From Bdellovibrionales bacterium (GTDB lineage: Bacteria; Bdellovibrionota; Bdellovibrionia; Bdellovibrionales; UBA1609), in assembly GCA_020850475.1 (NCBI GenBank), contig JADZEO010000134.1:1-64000 (forward strand): a DNA stretch of 64,000 bases, written 5' to 3'. The notes beneath the pieces were generated by a model, which did not search any database, was not told where the DNA came from, and was given only the letters and a program-made list of their open reading frames with translations. Made by a program: the position numbers and the translations under genes. Every line of letters begins with the position of its first letter. Position 1 is the first letter of the stretch. Positions 8,240-16,265 of this stretch are shown here, one piece after another.

Positions 8240-9004
8240 TCAGAATGCCTCTAGCGGACGGTGAGTGAGGATTTGATTCATCCGATCAATGATGCCTGAG
8301 TAGGTCAAGATTGGCGAAGGACCAAAATAGCAGTTGGCTGACGGTCCGCTTTGCTGGCTTGGGGTTAGGTCGGCACACGGGCCAAAGCCTTGAGCGGAAA
8401 TCTTGTTATGAACGATAAAGTACCCGACACAGTCATCGCTATAAACAAGTCGATCGTCGTTGATTTGACTCGAACTCAGCTGGACGAGGTCAAAACAGAC
8501 GGGATGATTCAGTCCCCGCAGCGACTCGGGCAGTTCATCGGGCGAGCAGTCTCGCCCCACCCGCGTTTTGGTGACCGGAAATTTAAGCGAAAAGCTGGCT
8601 TCGTATTGTTGGACCTGTCTGACTTCAGAGGGCGTCAGAGGACCAGGCTTTCGAGAGTTGGACCACCGAGAACACCAAGCCGACTCGCTTAATCGCTGAG
8701 GCGCCCATTCAAAGACTTTGGCGGCGATCGCTCCAGAAATTCCCGTCTGCCTGAGGCAGTTGACCAGTTCGGCGTCAGCACGGCGCTTATCCTCTCGATC
8801 CCCACAAACCCAATAGGCAAAGTCATGATGAGTACAACAATCTGTCCAGCTTTGAATGGTCACGGTAAACGGGGCGCTGCAACCGTTGGTCCGAAAGGGC
8901 CGCAAAACGTGGCTCCCGCCTTCTTCAGCCCAAGCCAAAGCCCAGGCGTTGGCCGCCACCAAGATTCCAACGGGGAGTTTTAACAGCCGCTCGAGCCATC
9001 TCAT
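8240..9004 (-). CDS. Secreted phospholipase A2-like protein
   Basis: This 254-residue exported protein has a signal peptide (RLLKLPVGILVAANAWALAWA). The mature N-terminus carries NGCSAPF...WTDCCTHHDFAYWVCGD...DKRRADAELVNCL. The C-C-x-x-H-D-x-x-Y core (residues 56-64) matches the calcium-dependent secretory phospholipase A2 active site, with the His-Asp pair and the later ADxxLxxC helix. A G-C-S-x-P segment just before it would be the calcium-loop side. Such enzymes hydrolyse the sn-2 ester of phospholipids. The C-terminal 140 residues, with six cysteines, are not recognised. I start at the ATG behind GGAGGGG rather than the track's GTG inside that site. It lies 19 bp after a Cys-rich secreted protein gene, probably one operon. 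Activity is inferred from motif only. Confidence 0.6.
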   Translation of the reverse strand: MRWLERLLKLPVGILVAANAWALAWAEEGGSHVLRPFRTNGCSAPFTVTIQSWTDCCTHHDFAYWVCGDREDKRRADAELVNCLRQTGISGAIAAKVFEWAPQRLSESAWCSRWSNSRKPGPLTPSEVRQVQQYEASFSLKFPVTKTRVGRDCSPDELPESLRGLNHPVCFDLVQLSSSQINDDRLVYSDDCVGYFIVHNKISAQGFGPCADLTPSQQSGPSANCYFGPSPILTYSGIIDRMNQILTHRPLEAF

Positions 9005-9023
9005 TGGATGCCCCTCCACTCCG

Positions 9024-10013
9024 TCACTTGGCCGTTTGAGGCGACGAAGTCAGCTCCCCGGTCGACCCCGAAGGTGACGGCACAGCCCTTTGGGTGGCCA
9101 CATGGATTTGACCATCGCAGGGAATTCGGGTGGTCAATTCTGCAACCGGTTGAGCGGAACACTTAAGGCGAATCGTTTCTTGGTGGATGCACTCTCGCGA
9201 ACGCAACATCTCGTGCTCCGACTTAGACAAGACACCCCACTCACGCCGAATCAACTCATCTAGCTCCGCCTTGATTTGAGGGGACAACCCTGCCATGGGT
9301 GTCAGCTGCTCCTGTTTAAAGACTCCATTCCAAGAGGTCACCGTGGGACAGGAGTTGGCCAAAAAGGTCTGCAAATACTTGTCCTCGTAAGCCCCGCCAC
9401 TCATGCGCCGTCGTTTAGGATTTACAACTAAATCCGACAATTCAAAATGAACTTTTTCCCGCAGCTCATCTACCATGGGTCTAAAAACCTTTTGATCACA
9501 AGTTTGAAAGAACGTGGAGTCGCGACCCTTACCCCCTCGCATTTCATCTAAAGTCGCCAGGCAAATCTTACGGTGAAGCTTAATCAATTCGAGAGTGGCC
9601 TCATCACCTTGTTTTGAACTGACTTCAGGGCGCGCCGAGAACAAAGCCAACCGCGTCAGTCGTTGAGCGGAATCCGAAGCCTTTGGGTCGCTCGCTTCTC
9701 CACCCATTAAGAAATAGGTTTTCTGGGTCAGGTGTTTTCCACCGGGGCACCTCAACGGCTTCTCGCCCCGCAAACTCAGACACACTTGACGAAGTGGCCG
9801 AATTTCCTCGGCGTCGACGACGAGCGCATAATTGGTAAGGCCCTCCGTCTGGCAACTCCCTTTGAGGCAACACTCCTCAGTCTTTTGCAAATCGCGTTTA
9901 CACTGGTTTTCAATTTCATTCCGACGAAGCTCCTCCCCGCCTAGGGCGGGACTTGCGACCTCATCGGCACGCGCAAATAAACCAAGAATTAAAAATAAAA
10001 CTAGCTTTGCCAT
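9024..10013 (-). CDS. Cys-rich secreted protein of unknown function
   Basis: This 329-residue protein has a short signal peptide (MAKLVLFLILGLFARA) and at least ten cysteines in the mature part (QCKRDLQKTEECCLKGSCQ near residue 40, then spaced singles), suggesting a disulfide-stabilised periplasmic or extracellular protein. No domain is recognised. The track begins 31 codons earlier; the ATG at MAKLV has GAGGGG about 8 bases upstream and directly starts the signal peptide, so it is preferred. It is the gene immediately upstream of the phospholipase A2-like gene and could be its chaperone, inhibitor or co-secreted partner, which is inference from position alone. Confidence 0.65.
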   Translation of the reverse strand: MAKLVLFLILGLFARADEVASPALGGEELRRNEIENQCKRDLQKTEECCLKGSCQTEGLTNYALVVDAEEIRPLRQVCLSLRGEKPLRCPGGKHLTQKTYFLMGGEASDPKASDSAQRLTRLALFSARPEVSSKQGDEATLELIKLHRKICLATLDEMRGGKGRDSTFFQTCDQKVFRPMVDELREKVHFELSDLVVNPKRRRMSGGAYEDKYLQTFLANSCPTVTSWNGVFKQEQLTPMAGLSPQIKAELDELIRREWGVLSKSEHEMLRSRECIHQETIRLKCSAQPVAELTTRIPCDGQIHVATQRAVPSPSGSTGELTSSPQTAK

Positions 10014-10132
10014 GCCATGCCCCCTCAACTCGTATTTTACTGAAGTTCCGCCTTGAGAGCATGGCCAAGGCCTTAATGGTTTCAGAACTGGACTAGCCGT
10101 TCGCACCCTGTGTGCCGCATTAGGCGGCTCGC

Positions 10133-10642
10133 CTAACCTTCATAGAGTTCCTCAATCAGAAATCGGGTCTTGGGGGGAATTTTCTTTTTTGGGTAAAAGC
10201 TTTCAATGATCGAAAACACTGATTCGGCGGACTTTAGTTTGAGAAAGCCAATTAGAAACTGAACATCATCCCTATCGGAAGTATCCCACCGGGCACTCAC
10301 GCATTTCATGGCCAGCATATAGCGGGGTTCTGGAGCCCAGACCCTCAGATTCGAAAGATTAATGACCTCTTGGCGCTGAAAGTTTCCTTGGATAAAGCCC
10401 TTGGCGGCATCATTCAACCAATCGCTACTCAAACCTTCTTCGTCGGCAATTTGGGCCACAAGATCTCGAACGAGTCTTGTGGGTTTAAAAATCCCATCGA
10501 TGTCTCGCGTTGCTTTGCGGGCATGAAACACAAGACACATGACCGCACCTCCAACAATGCCAATTTCGGCAATCTCACCCTTACCAGCAAGTTTCTGATT
10601 CAGGTTTTCGAAAAGACTCAGAATCTTTTTTTCATCTAACAT
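10133..10642 (-). CDS. Nucleotidyltransferase of an HTH/NTase pair (DUF6036-like)
   Basis: This 169-residue protein has a nucleotidyltransferase core IGIVGGAVMCLVFHARKATRDIDGIF (G-G then D-x-D at about residues 28-50). The remainder is helical and includes ARWDTSDRDDVQFLIGFL, a second acidic motif often seen in DUF6036-type proteins. It begins 3 bp after the stop of the HTH gene and must be translated from the same message. The arrangement HTH regulator followed by nucleotidyltransferase is that of type II/IV toxin-antitoxin and phage-defence modules such as AbiE and MNT/HEPN-like systems, though which partner would be toxic cannot be read from sequence. No HEPN gene is adjacent. Confidence 0.72.
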   Translation of the reverse strand: MLDEKKILSLFENLNQKLAGKGEIAEIGIVGGAVMCLVFHARKATRDIDGIFKPTRLVRDLVAQIADEEGLSSDWLNDAAKGFIQGNFQRQEVINLSNLRVWAPEPRYMLAMKCVSARWDTSDRDDVQFLIGFLKLKSAESVFSIIESFYPKKKIPPKTRFLIEELYEG

Positions 10643-10645
10643 GAC

Positions 10646-11224
10646 TCACGCTCGATCTAGAAAGTTTTCACCGACAAAAATTAAGTTTCGTTTGAACTCG
10701 AGAGGTGTCTCCAAAATCATCATCGGCTTTAATGCCTCACTCTCCGATACAAACCATGGATCAGCCAGCGGCAAAATTCGCTCGGCCCACTTAGGCGCTG
10801 CAATTTCAGATTCATGACAAAGGTAACTGACCATTGAACCCAGCAGCGCCTGAAGACGTTGACTCAGTTGGCGGGGCGGAGGCAAAACAATGAGTCGCGT
10901 ATCGAGAGTTCGACGAAACTCGTCGACGAAATTCATAAAGTGAATTTTCCAAGAGTCTTCACCATCCAACAAAACCTGATAGCCGACCGCCTGCACGGAA
11001 CAATCGGGTTGGGTTTTGGCAGATTGAGATACGAGTACAACTTCGTAATCTAATCCTTCCGCGGCCTCAGCCCAAGTCTTGAGCCTCGCCCCCTCAAACT
11101 GCCGACTCAGCGACCTCACCGTAAGTCGAGAAATGGCCGAGCGACGAGCTAACTCACACTCCGAAATCTTGAGCTTTGCCAACAGCGCTTTGAGCGGGAA
11201 TAGGTTGTATAATAAATTGTACAT
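10646..11224 (-). CDS. HTH-domain protein, probable autoregulator of NTase pair
   Basis: This 192-residue protein has an N-terminal helix-turn-helix of the Xre kind (LLAKLKISECELARRSAISRLTVRSLSR, residues about 14-41) and a C-terminal domain of about 140 residues that is not recognised (helical, with EFKRNLIFVGENFLDRA at the end). It is the first gene of a two-gene operon with a nucleotidyltransferase. A textbook promoter (TTGACG-N18-TATAAT) ends 7 bp before the ATG, so the message is probably leaderless; there is no Shine-Dalgarno. A palindrome across the -10 region fits repression by its own product. Most likely the antitoxin or regulator of a toxin-antitoxin-like module. Confidence 0.7.
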   Translation of the reverse strand: MYNLLYNLFPLKALLAKLKISECELARRSAISRLTVRSLSRQFEGARLKTWAEAAEGLDYEVVLVSQSAKTQPDCSVQAVGYQVLLDGEDSWKIHFMNFVDEFRRTLDTRLIVLPPPRQLSQRLQALLGSMVSYLCHESEIAAPKWAERILPLADPWFVSESEALKPMMILETPLEFKRNLIFVGENFLDRA

Positions 11225-11227
11225 ATG

Positions 11228-11261
11228 TTGTATTATATAATATACAATGGGTTTCCGTCAA
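11228..11261 (-). promoter_or_regulatory. Sigma70-type promoter with overlapping operator palindrome
   Basis: On the minus strand TTGACG (-35, 11256-11261) and TATAAT (-10, 11232-11237) are 18 bp apart, near consensus. The inverted repeat TTGTAT-N8-ATACAA (11228-11247) covers the -10 and part of the spacer. Related TTGTA words recur just inside the ORF. The expected start of transcription falls on or one base before the HTH gene's ATG. Confidence 0.75.
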
Positions 11262-11367
11262 ATTAATTTACTATAGTAATTTCAAGTGGATACCCTTTTG
11301 GCTGGGGGCCTTGGCTTGATAGAAATCAAGGGCCTCTCTCCGAGAGTAATGATGCTAAAATAACCTG

Positions 11368-12261
11368 ATGTGGCTCTTGCTCGCAGCTCTCATTTTTCTT
11401 GCCGATGAATCGGCCGCTCAAAACTCCGGCAATTTGTTGAGTCCTCGCCCGAGAATTCTGATCACCGCCTTTGCTCCCTATCCGGGCTCTCCAAGCAACG
11501 GATCCCTCCAGGTGGCCCAGAGGATAAAAACCGAGCTCGGAATTCGAGGCATTGAAGTGGAGATTTGCGTGGTCCCCGTTTCCTACCAAGGGGCCGTGCC
11601 CGCCGCCCGGGAATGTCTACAAAGAATGAATCCCCGTCCTGATCAAGTGCTGGCGCTCGGCGAACTTTCAAGCTGCGACACCAAAATTGAAACCCTCGCC
11701 CGTAACCTGGACAACGATCGCACTCCTGATGCCGATGGAGTTCGGCGCGCCATGACCCCAATCGACCCACAGGGGGCGGAACGTGTTGCTTTCGATAATC
11801 ATGTGCTCTCGATGTACTGTGCACTTTCACCAGCTGAGCGCCAATCACTCCAGGTATCGCACGACGCCGGGGGATTTATCTGCAATCACCTCAGCTACGT
11901 GTTTGGACAGGAGGTTCAGGGGCAAGGCATTCCGTTTTCATTTGCCCACGTCCCTCATCACCGCTGCGAGCGCGAAGTCAATCGGGCGGGACGGCAATTC
12001 TCAAGGATGATCGCACCAACTGTCACGTCGCCAGAAGCGTTACGTAACCAATCCCTGGTTTCTGAACTCAATTTGTGTCAACGAGTCCCGGCAACGGTTG
12101 AGCAAGCCAATCAAGTTCTCCAAGTCGTCGCAGGAACCGCGCGAAGCCGTCACAAGGCTTGTGAAGAAAGTTTTCTCCGCCAATTGCGCGACTCTTGGGC
12201 TACCGAGCTCAGTCCTGGCGCTGGCTCCCCTCCCCGCAGCGAAACCCCAAAGGGTCAATAA
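11368..12261 (+). CDS. Exported pyroglutamyl-peptidase I (C15) homologue
   Basis: This 297-residue homologue of pyrrolidone-carboxylate peptidase (family C15) removes N-terminal pyroglutamate if active. Landmarks in order: ILITAFAPYPG (residues 30-40, cf. VLVTGFDPFGG), LGELSSCDTKIETLARNL with the catalytic-position Glu (about 108), DAGGFICNHLSY with the nucleophile Cys (172), and FAHVPHH with the catalytic His (194). All three catalytic residues are present. Unlike the usual cytosolic enzyme of about 215 residues, it has an N-terminal hydrophobic stretch (WLLLAALIFLADESAAQ), which would export it, and an extra C-terminal part of about 70 residues. The binding site is weak. Confidence 0.75.
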   Translation: MWLLLAALIFLADESAAQNSGNLLSPRPRILITAFAPYPGSPSNGSLQVAQRIKTELGIRGIEVEICVVPVSYQGAVPAARECLQRMNPRPDQVLALGELSSCDTKIETLARNLDNDRTPDADGVRRAMTPIDPQGAERVAFDNHVLSMYCALSPAERQSLQVSHDAGGFICNHLSYVFGQEVQGQGIPFSFAHVPHHRCEREVNRAGRQFSRMIAPTVTSPEALRNQSLVSELNLCQRVPATVEQANQVLQVVAGTARSRHKACEESFLRQLRDSWATELSPGAGSPPRSETPKGQ

Positions 12262-12388
12262 ATAATTATCAACTCCCAAAGTGAAACCTTTCGCCGCCCG
12301 GAAAAAGATTCAACCTCGGGAACCTGCAATTCTTCCTTGATTTGCTGTGGTAGACATCCCAACGACTGATCATTAACGGAGGGTTGAT

Positions 12389-12901
12389 ATGTTCATCCGA
12401 TCACTGGCTTCATTTTTGGTTCTATTTTTTGGTCTCAATGCTTTCGCGATTGATCCCGCAAAATGTCCTGCTAGTTTTGAGCTGACCGTGGCGGTAAGCA
12501 AGGTCTACAAAACTTCGATCTACAGCAAAGTCCCTGGCTGGAAAGCCGCGCAACAAGCTCTGCTTGAGAGCGATCCGCTGGATGCGAGTTTTCGACTGAG
12601 CTCGACCAAGCCCGAATCTTGCCTTTATCAGGGACCCACGGGTGTCACTGCCACTTTAAGTACGGCCAAATTTAACGACCCCGAAGAGCCCGACCCGGTT
12701 CCAGTCGACCAGCTCACCTTGAGCCTGGCTCTACGTGGCTCAACATTTGTATCTTTTCTTCCCCTCGATTCTTACGATGCCAACGGACTCAAACTTTACA
12801 GCAATCCCTTCCCAGTCAAGGTAAAGGCTCGCCTGTTTAATCCAGACACCAACCGCTGGGCGAGCTACGACATGGGGATGATTGCAGTGAGCATGCAATA
12901 G
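12389..12901 (+). CDS. Secreted protein of unknown function
   Basis: This 170-residue protein has a clear signal peptide (MFIRSLASFLVLFFGLNAFA, cleavage before IDPAKC). Two cysteines (CPASFEL and SCLYQG) may pair. The mature part looks beta-rich, with a Pro/acidic linker (DPEEPDPVPVDQ) and a closing strand SYDMGMIAVSMQ. A GGAGGG site stands 6 bases before the ATG. A terminator follows about 80 bp after the stop. The paralogue-like feature PxPDPVPxD also appears in the next protein downstream (RRPDPVPADAP), which may hint at a shared origin. No function can be assigned. Confidence 0.7.
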   Translation: MFIRSLASFLVLFFGLNAFAIDPAKCPASFELTVAVSKVYKTSIYSKVPGWKAAQQALLESDPLDASFRLSSTKPESCLYQGPTGVTATLSTAKFNDPEEPDPVPVDQLTLSLALRGSTFVSFLPLDSYDANGLKLYSNPFPVKVKARLFNPDTNRWASYDMGMIAVSMQ

Positions 12902-12977
12902 ATTCTATTGCCCTATCGGGCATAGTTCACTTGTAAGGATTTTCCTGGGATGAATTTTAACCAGCGGAATCTCTCAC

Positions 12978-13014
12978 AAAAAAGGCCAACTTTTTTGACA
13001 AAGTTGGCTTTTTT
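12978..13014 (+). terminator. Rho-independent terminator
   Basis: The hairpin GCCAACTTT-TTTGAC-AAAGTTGGC is followed by TTTTTT and preceded by AAAAAA. It ends the transcript of the secreted protein at 12389-12901 and, by symmetry, could work from either side. Confidence 0.9.
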
Positions 13015-13081
13015 CACTCAAAGCACTACAGCTTTTCACGTTTAAGTAAGTGTTAACCACCAACAAAAAATGAGGTTCGAA

Positions 13082-13429
13082 ATGAAAAAATTTTTAATGG
13101 CTGCCGCCGTTGTCGCTTTTGCCGGTCTCGCCGCTGCATCCGCCATGCGCGATCTGGAACAAGATGAAATCGATTCAGTAAATTGGATTCTCCAATGCCC
13201 GAAGGAGCTCGGTCAGATTACCAAAAAAGCTCAGTTCGTAAGCACGGGCCGCTTTTTTAGTGATCGTATGGGCACTCAAATCAGCTACAATTTTTTCCGC
13301 CGCAAAGGTTTTATCGGCAGTGAATACGTCTCCACTCTTAAGGTTGCTCGTATGCGCCGCCCTGACCCCGTTCCGGCCGATGCCCCTTCTTTCACAGTTG
13401 TTTGCCAACTCGTCAAAGAACAGCAGTAA
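13082..13429 (+). CDS. Small secreted protein of unknown function
   Basis: This 115-residue protein has a signal peptide (MKKFLMAAAVVAFAGLAAASA) and a mature domain of about 94 residues with two cysteines (LQCPKEL and TVVCQLV) likely to form a disulfide. The track starts four codons upstream; I use MKKFL because GAGG lies 6 bases before it and inside the track's extension. The RRPDPVPADAP stretch resembles one in the preceding secreted protein. Isolated by a terminator upstream, so it has its own promoter. Not recognised as any family. Confidence 0.7.
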   Translation: MKKFLMAAAVVAFAGLAAASAMRDLEQDEIDSVNWILQCPKELGQITKKAQFVSTGRFFSDRMGTQISYNFFRRKGFIGSEYVSTLKVARMRRPDPVPADAPSFTVVCQLVKEQQ

Positions 13430-13488
13430 TTCACCCTTTTTGCGAGGAAACTGAGCCCGCCACTTAGGTCATCAAAAGAAGTGGCGGG

Positions 13489-14694
13489 TTACCAAGTCAA
13501 CATTTGAATGCGACAGCGGACATAGGTGACAAGGCGACGGCTCTGAGCCGCAATTTCTTGGAGAAGATTTTCGGTCTTTTGCAGGGCCCACGAAACTCCC
13601 TCCGGCAGACCACCAATAGAGACCCGAACAAATCCCGGCAGGATGGGCGAAATGGTAATTCTCAGCATCGAGACTCGATGCGAGCTGTTGGTGTAGGTAA
13701 ACAAATCGACAAACGGCGGGGGCGGGAGAGACAAAGACGTGCTAAATCCGGCACTGTAATGAGAGTTGGTCACTTCCATGTAGCCAGGCGCTCCTGGGGG
13801 ATAAAAAGAATAGCCAGAACGCGGGCGATGAGCCGCTCCTTCGGGAGTGCCGGCGAGAAAAAAGCCGACCTTGGGCAAAACTCCAACCAAACCCACCGCG
13901 GCCAAGGATTTTTGAAAGCGCTCGGTCTGCCGATAAATATCAAACACCAGAGCCTTTTGTTTTACATTGTAGGCAAAACTAATCCCAATCGAAAAAGAGC
14001 CTCCGACGCCCTTGGAGCGAGCCCCGCCTTCGGCGATTGTGCCCACTGAGGCCATGGCACCGAATTCGTTGGCCTCGGCGACCCGCCGGGATTCCTGCCA
14101 CAATTTGGTGTCGACGGAACGCAAAATACCTTCGACGGCCACCCGACCACGCTCGCCGATTCCATTTCGGACCGATTCGCCGGTCAATTCCTCAATCGGG
14201 TGGGTGTCTCCACCGCGGCCGACCATTTGCTTAACCTTGTTTTTTACCAAAGAGCCAACGCCAAATCCAAGTCGACCGAAGGAAAGAACTCGGGCGAGAC
14301 CCTTTAAGATCGTTTCACGGTTTTGCAAAAAACTTTGCATCAGGTCGGGTTCAACGTGCAGCCGATTTAACTGGTATTGCTGTGGATCCAGACTGTAGCT
14401 GGGGCCCCCGTTGAACTCGATGCGAATCGCATAGGCGTTTTGAAATCTCAGTGCGGGGTCGACGAGCAGGGACTCTTGAAAAGTCTGCGCGACCAGCCCT
14501 TGCTCGCTGCTGATTTCGATGGGGCCAACCCGATACTCAGGCGCCGACTCACTGCCCACCCGACTGGTGAAATCGGGAGTACCTCGATCTGAACCCGAAG
14601 TTTGCCCGAAGGCGCTCGCGCTGTTGAGCAACAACGACAGAGCGACGACGGCACAGATTGACGACTTCAGCAGGTCAGGGAAATTCTTTAACAT
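13489..14694 (-). CDS. Secreted or outer-membrane protein of unknown function
   Basis: This 401-residue protein has a signal peptide (MLKNFPDLLKSSICAVVALSLLLNSASAFGQ). I start at that Met, 24 codons inside the track's ORF, because the earlier part has no signal-like character. The mature protein contains a Gly/basic middle (FGRLGFGVGSLVKNKVKQMVGRGG), several Gly-rich beta-like strands (GGSFSIGISFAYNV, SHYSAGFSTSLSLPPPP) and a Pro/Gly/Tyr linker (RPRSGYSFYPPGAPGY). The pattern fits an envelope protein with some barrel-like strands but does not end in an aromatic residue of the usual kind (QMLTW does end in Trp). No family recognised. Confidence 0.6.
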   Translation of the reverse strand: MLKNFPDLLKSSICAVVALSLLLNSASAFGQTSGSDRGTPDFTSRVGSESAPEYRVGPIEISSEQGLVAQTFQESLLVDPALRFQNAYAIRIEFNGGPSYSLDPQQYQLNRLHVEPDLMQSFLQNRETILKGLARVLSFGRLGFGVGSLVKNKVKQMVGRGGDTHPIEELTGESVRNGIGERGRVAVEGILRSVDTKLWQESRRVAEANEFGAMASVGTIAEGGARSKGVGGSFSIGISFAYNVKQKALVFDIYRQTERFQKSLAAVGLVGVLPKVGFFLAGTPEGAAHRPRSGYSFYPPGAPGYMEVTNSHYSAGFSTSLSLPPPPFVDLFTYTNSSHRVSMLRITISPILPGFVRVSIGGLPEGVSWALQKTENLLQEIAAQSRRLVTYVRCRIQMLTW

Positions 14695-15053
14695 CGACCT
14701 ATTTACACAACCCAAAATCCGCATCCCGCAAGTGGCGAACATAATTCCAAACCGACGTTGATTCACTCCATGTGTTCAAGGACGGCCCTCTTAGTCTCGA
14801 TACCCTAGGCACAGAGAGATCCAATTCTGAGGCCAAACTCGAGCGCCGACCGCCCCCTTTATATGAGCTGCAAATACCTAATACTATTAAATTTTTCATG
14901 ATTGCCGGCCAACACCAGCCCGAAAGTTCGAGGAAGGGTGGGGAATTTTTCCAAACCCAAATCAAATAAAGCCAATTACCGTCACATCAAGCAATTTGCT
15001 CGAACTAAAACTCTATTGGTCGGAGCGATTTAAATCTTGTCTGGAGGTAAACA
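14695..15053. other. Divergent intergenic region
   Basis: This 359-bp space lies between two divergently transcribed secreted-protein genes and must hold both promoters. It is AT-rich around 14870-14900 (AATACTATTAAATTTTTCATG). No RNA gene, convincing operator or ORF was found in it. Confidence 0.5.
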
Positions 15054-16046
15054 ATGATCCCGATTATTGGCCTAGTGTTCGCGGTTTTGTCCTTATCCCC
15101 CATCGCCACTGGCACCGAGAGCAGCCAGGTGACTGGCAAATACGCCATCGACCGCAACGCCTGCGCGATCAGTGATTTTAGTGGGCTGTCTCGGGTTGTG
15201 ATTGAATATCGCAAGGTCACCGTGGATCGAGATCGGTTTCCGGCTTTAATCGTCACGGCCTACAATTTGAAAAATTCAACTTCTGACACTCTCATTATTG
15301 GCAAACTCGAAGACACCGCCACGGGTGCCGGCGGCAAAGAGATCTCGACAGGATCATTTGACGATCGCGGATTTCATGCCGTTAAACACTTCATTCGCTA
15401 TGGGAACCGCACCTGGCCAGATCTCGAGATGAAGACATCCATGCATTTGCTCAAATCACCGCTTGGGCTCACCATCGAAAAAACCAGCGAGATCCTGACC
15501 GGGCGGCCAACTACTAAGACCACTTCCTGCAAGCTTTTGTCGCTATTAAATGATCCCCGGGAAATAAAGTTTCGTCCCCTTTTTGGCGAACTCCAAAACG
15601 CCCAACTTAATGACTTAAAAGCGGCCAAGATGAATCAAGGGATGGATCTCGATCAAGCCACCGTCGATATCTCAGCCATTCATATCTCAGAGAAAAACCC
15701 CAGCCTCTCGCAGCTTAAAGAGGTCGTGGCACTTCAAGTACTTGGAACCTATTCTGGCCTCAATGAAATGAAAATCCAATTGGTCAAGGGACAGCAAAGG
15801 CCAGAAGCGATTGCCTCAACGGCCCTCGGACCTGCCCTTCGATTTGCAGACGAGGACCAACCTGATGAGTACCAGAGTCTATTTGATTTGCGTGACTTGA
15901 TTGCGCAAACGATTCGACACGCGACAAGTTCCATAAAAGTGTATTCGCTTCAGTGGAGCGACTCCAACAATGAGGGCGCCGGAGTGTTGTTTCTCGACAC
16001 GACAAATCAAGAGGCACTCTATCTCGGAGCCTCCTACCACGAATAA
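15054..16046 (+). CDS. Secreted protein of unknown function
   Basis: This 330-residue protein has a signal peptide (MIPIIGLVFAVLSLSPIATG). GGAGG lies 7 bases before the ATG. The mature region mixes beta-like strands (LSRVVIEYRKVTVDRDRFPALIVTAYNL) and helices (QLNDLKAAKMNQGMDLDQATVDI). Only two cysteines are visible (NACAISDF and TSCKLL). It has no lipobox and no C-terminal barrel signal, so a soluble periplasmic protein is most likely. No family recognised, and neighbours give no hint. A run of three RNA hairpins lies downstream, before the next gene. Confidence 0.65.
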   Translation: MIPIIGLVFAVLSLSPIATGTESSQVTGKYAIDRNACAISDFSGLSRVVIEYRKVTVDRDRFPALIVTAYNLKNSTSDTLIIGKLEDTATGAGGKEISTGSFDDRGFHAVKHFIRYGNRTWPDLEMKTSMHLLKSPLGLTIEKTSEILTGRPTTKTTSCKLLSLLNDPREIKFRPLFGELQNAQLNDLKAAKMNQGMDLDQATVDISAIHISEKNPSLSQLKEVVALQVLGTYSGLNEMKIQLVKGQQRPEAIASTALGPALRFADEDQPDEYQSLFDLRDLIAQTIRHATSSIKVYSLQWSDSNNEGAGVLFLDTTNQEALYLGASYHE

Positions 16047-16068
16047 CTCCGACGGCAAGACTTGTGAG

Positions 16069-16237
16069 GGGGTAGTGAAGCTACCCCAACACCAAGCACA
16101 CTGACTTTCGACCAGGAAGGGGTTTCAAGAAATCCCTTCAACCGGGTTATGCCTTGCGTAATTACTCCCTCTCGTTGCAGTCCTTAAACAGCCGTTGAAT
16201 ACTTGAGGAGTTCGTCTCGGTAAATTTTCACCGAGAC
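16069..16237 (+). ncRNA. Three consecutive hairpins before 16266 gene (candidate leader)
   Basis: Three perfect or nearly perfect stem-loops follow one another: GGGGTAG-TGAAG-CTACCCC (16069-16087), GAAGGGGTTTC-AA-GAAATCCCTTC (16116-16139, one G-U pair) and GTCTCGGT-AAATTTTC-ACCGAGAC (16214-16237). None has a terminator T-run. The last ends 28 bp before the start of the Ala/Glu/Lys-rich protein gene, so they could be a structured leader or a small RNA. No known riboswitch class is recognised. Confidence 0.35.
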
Positions 16238-16265
16238 AGCGGTACTCATTCAATTGGAGGAAGGA

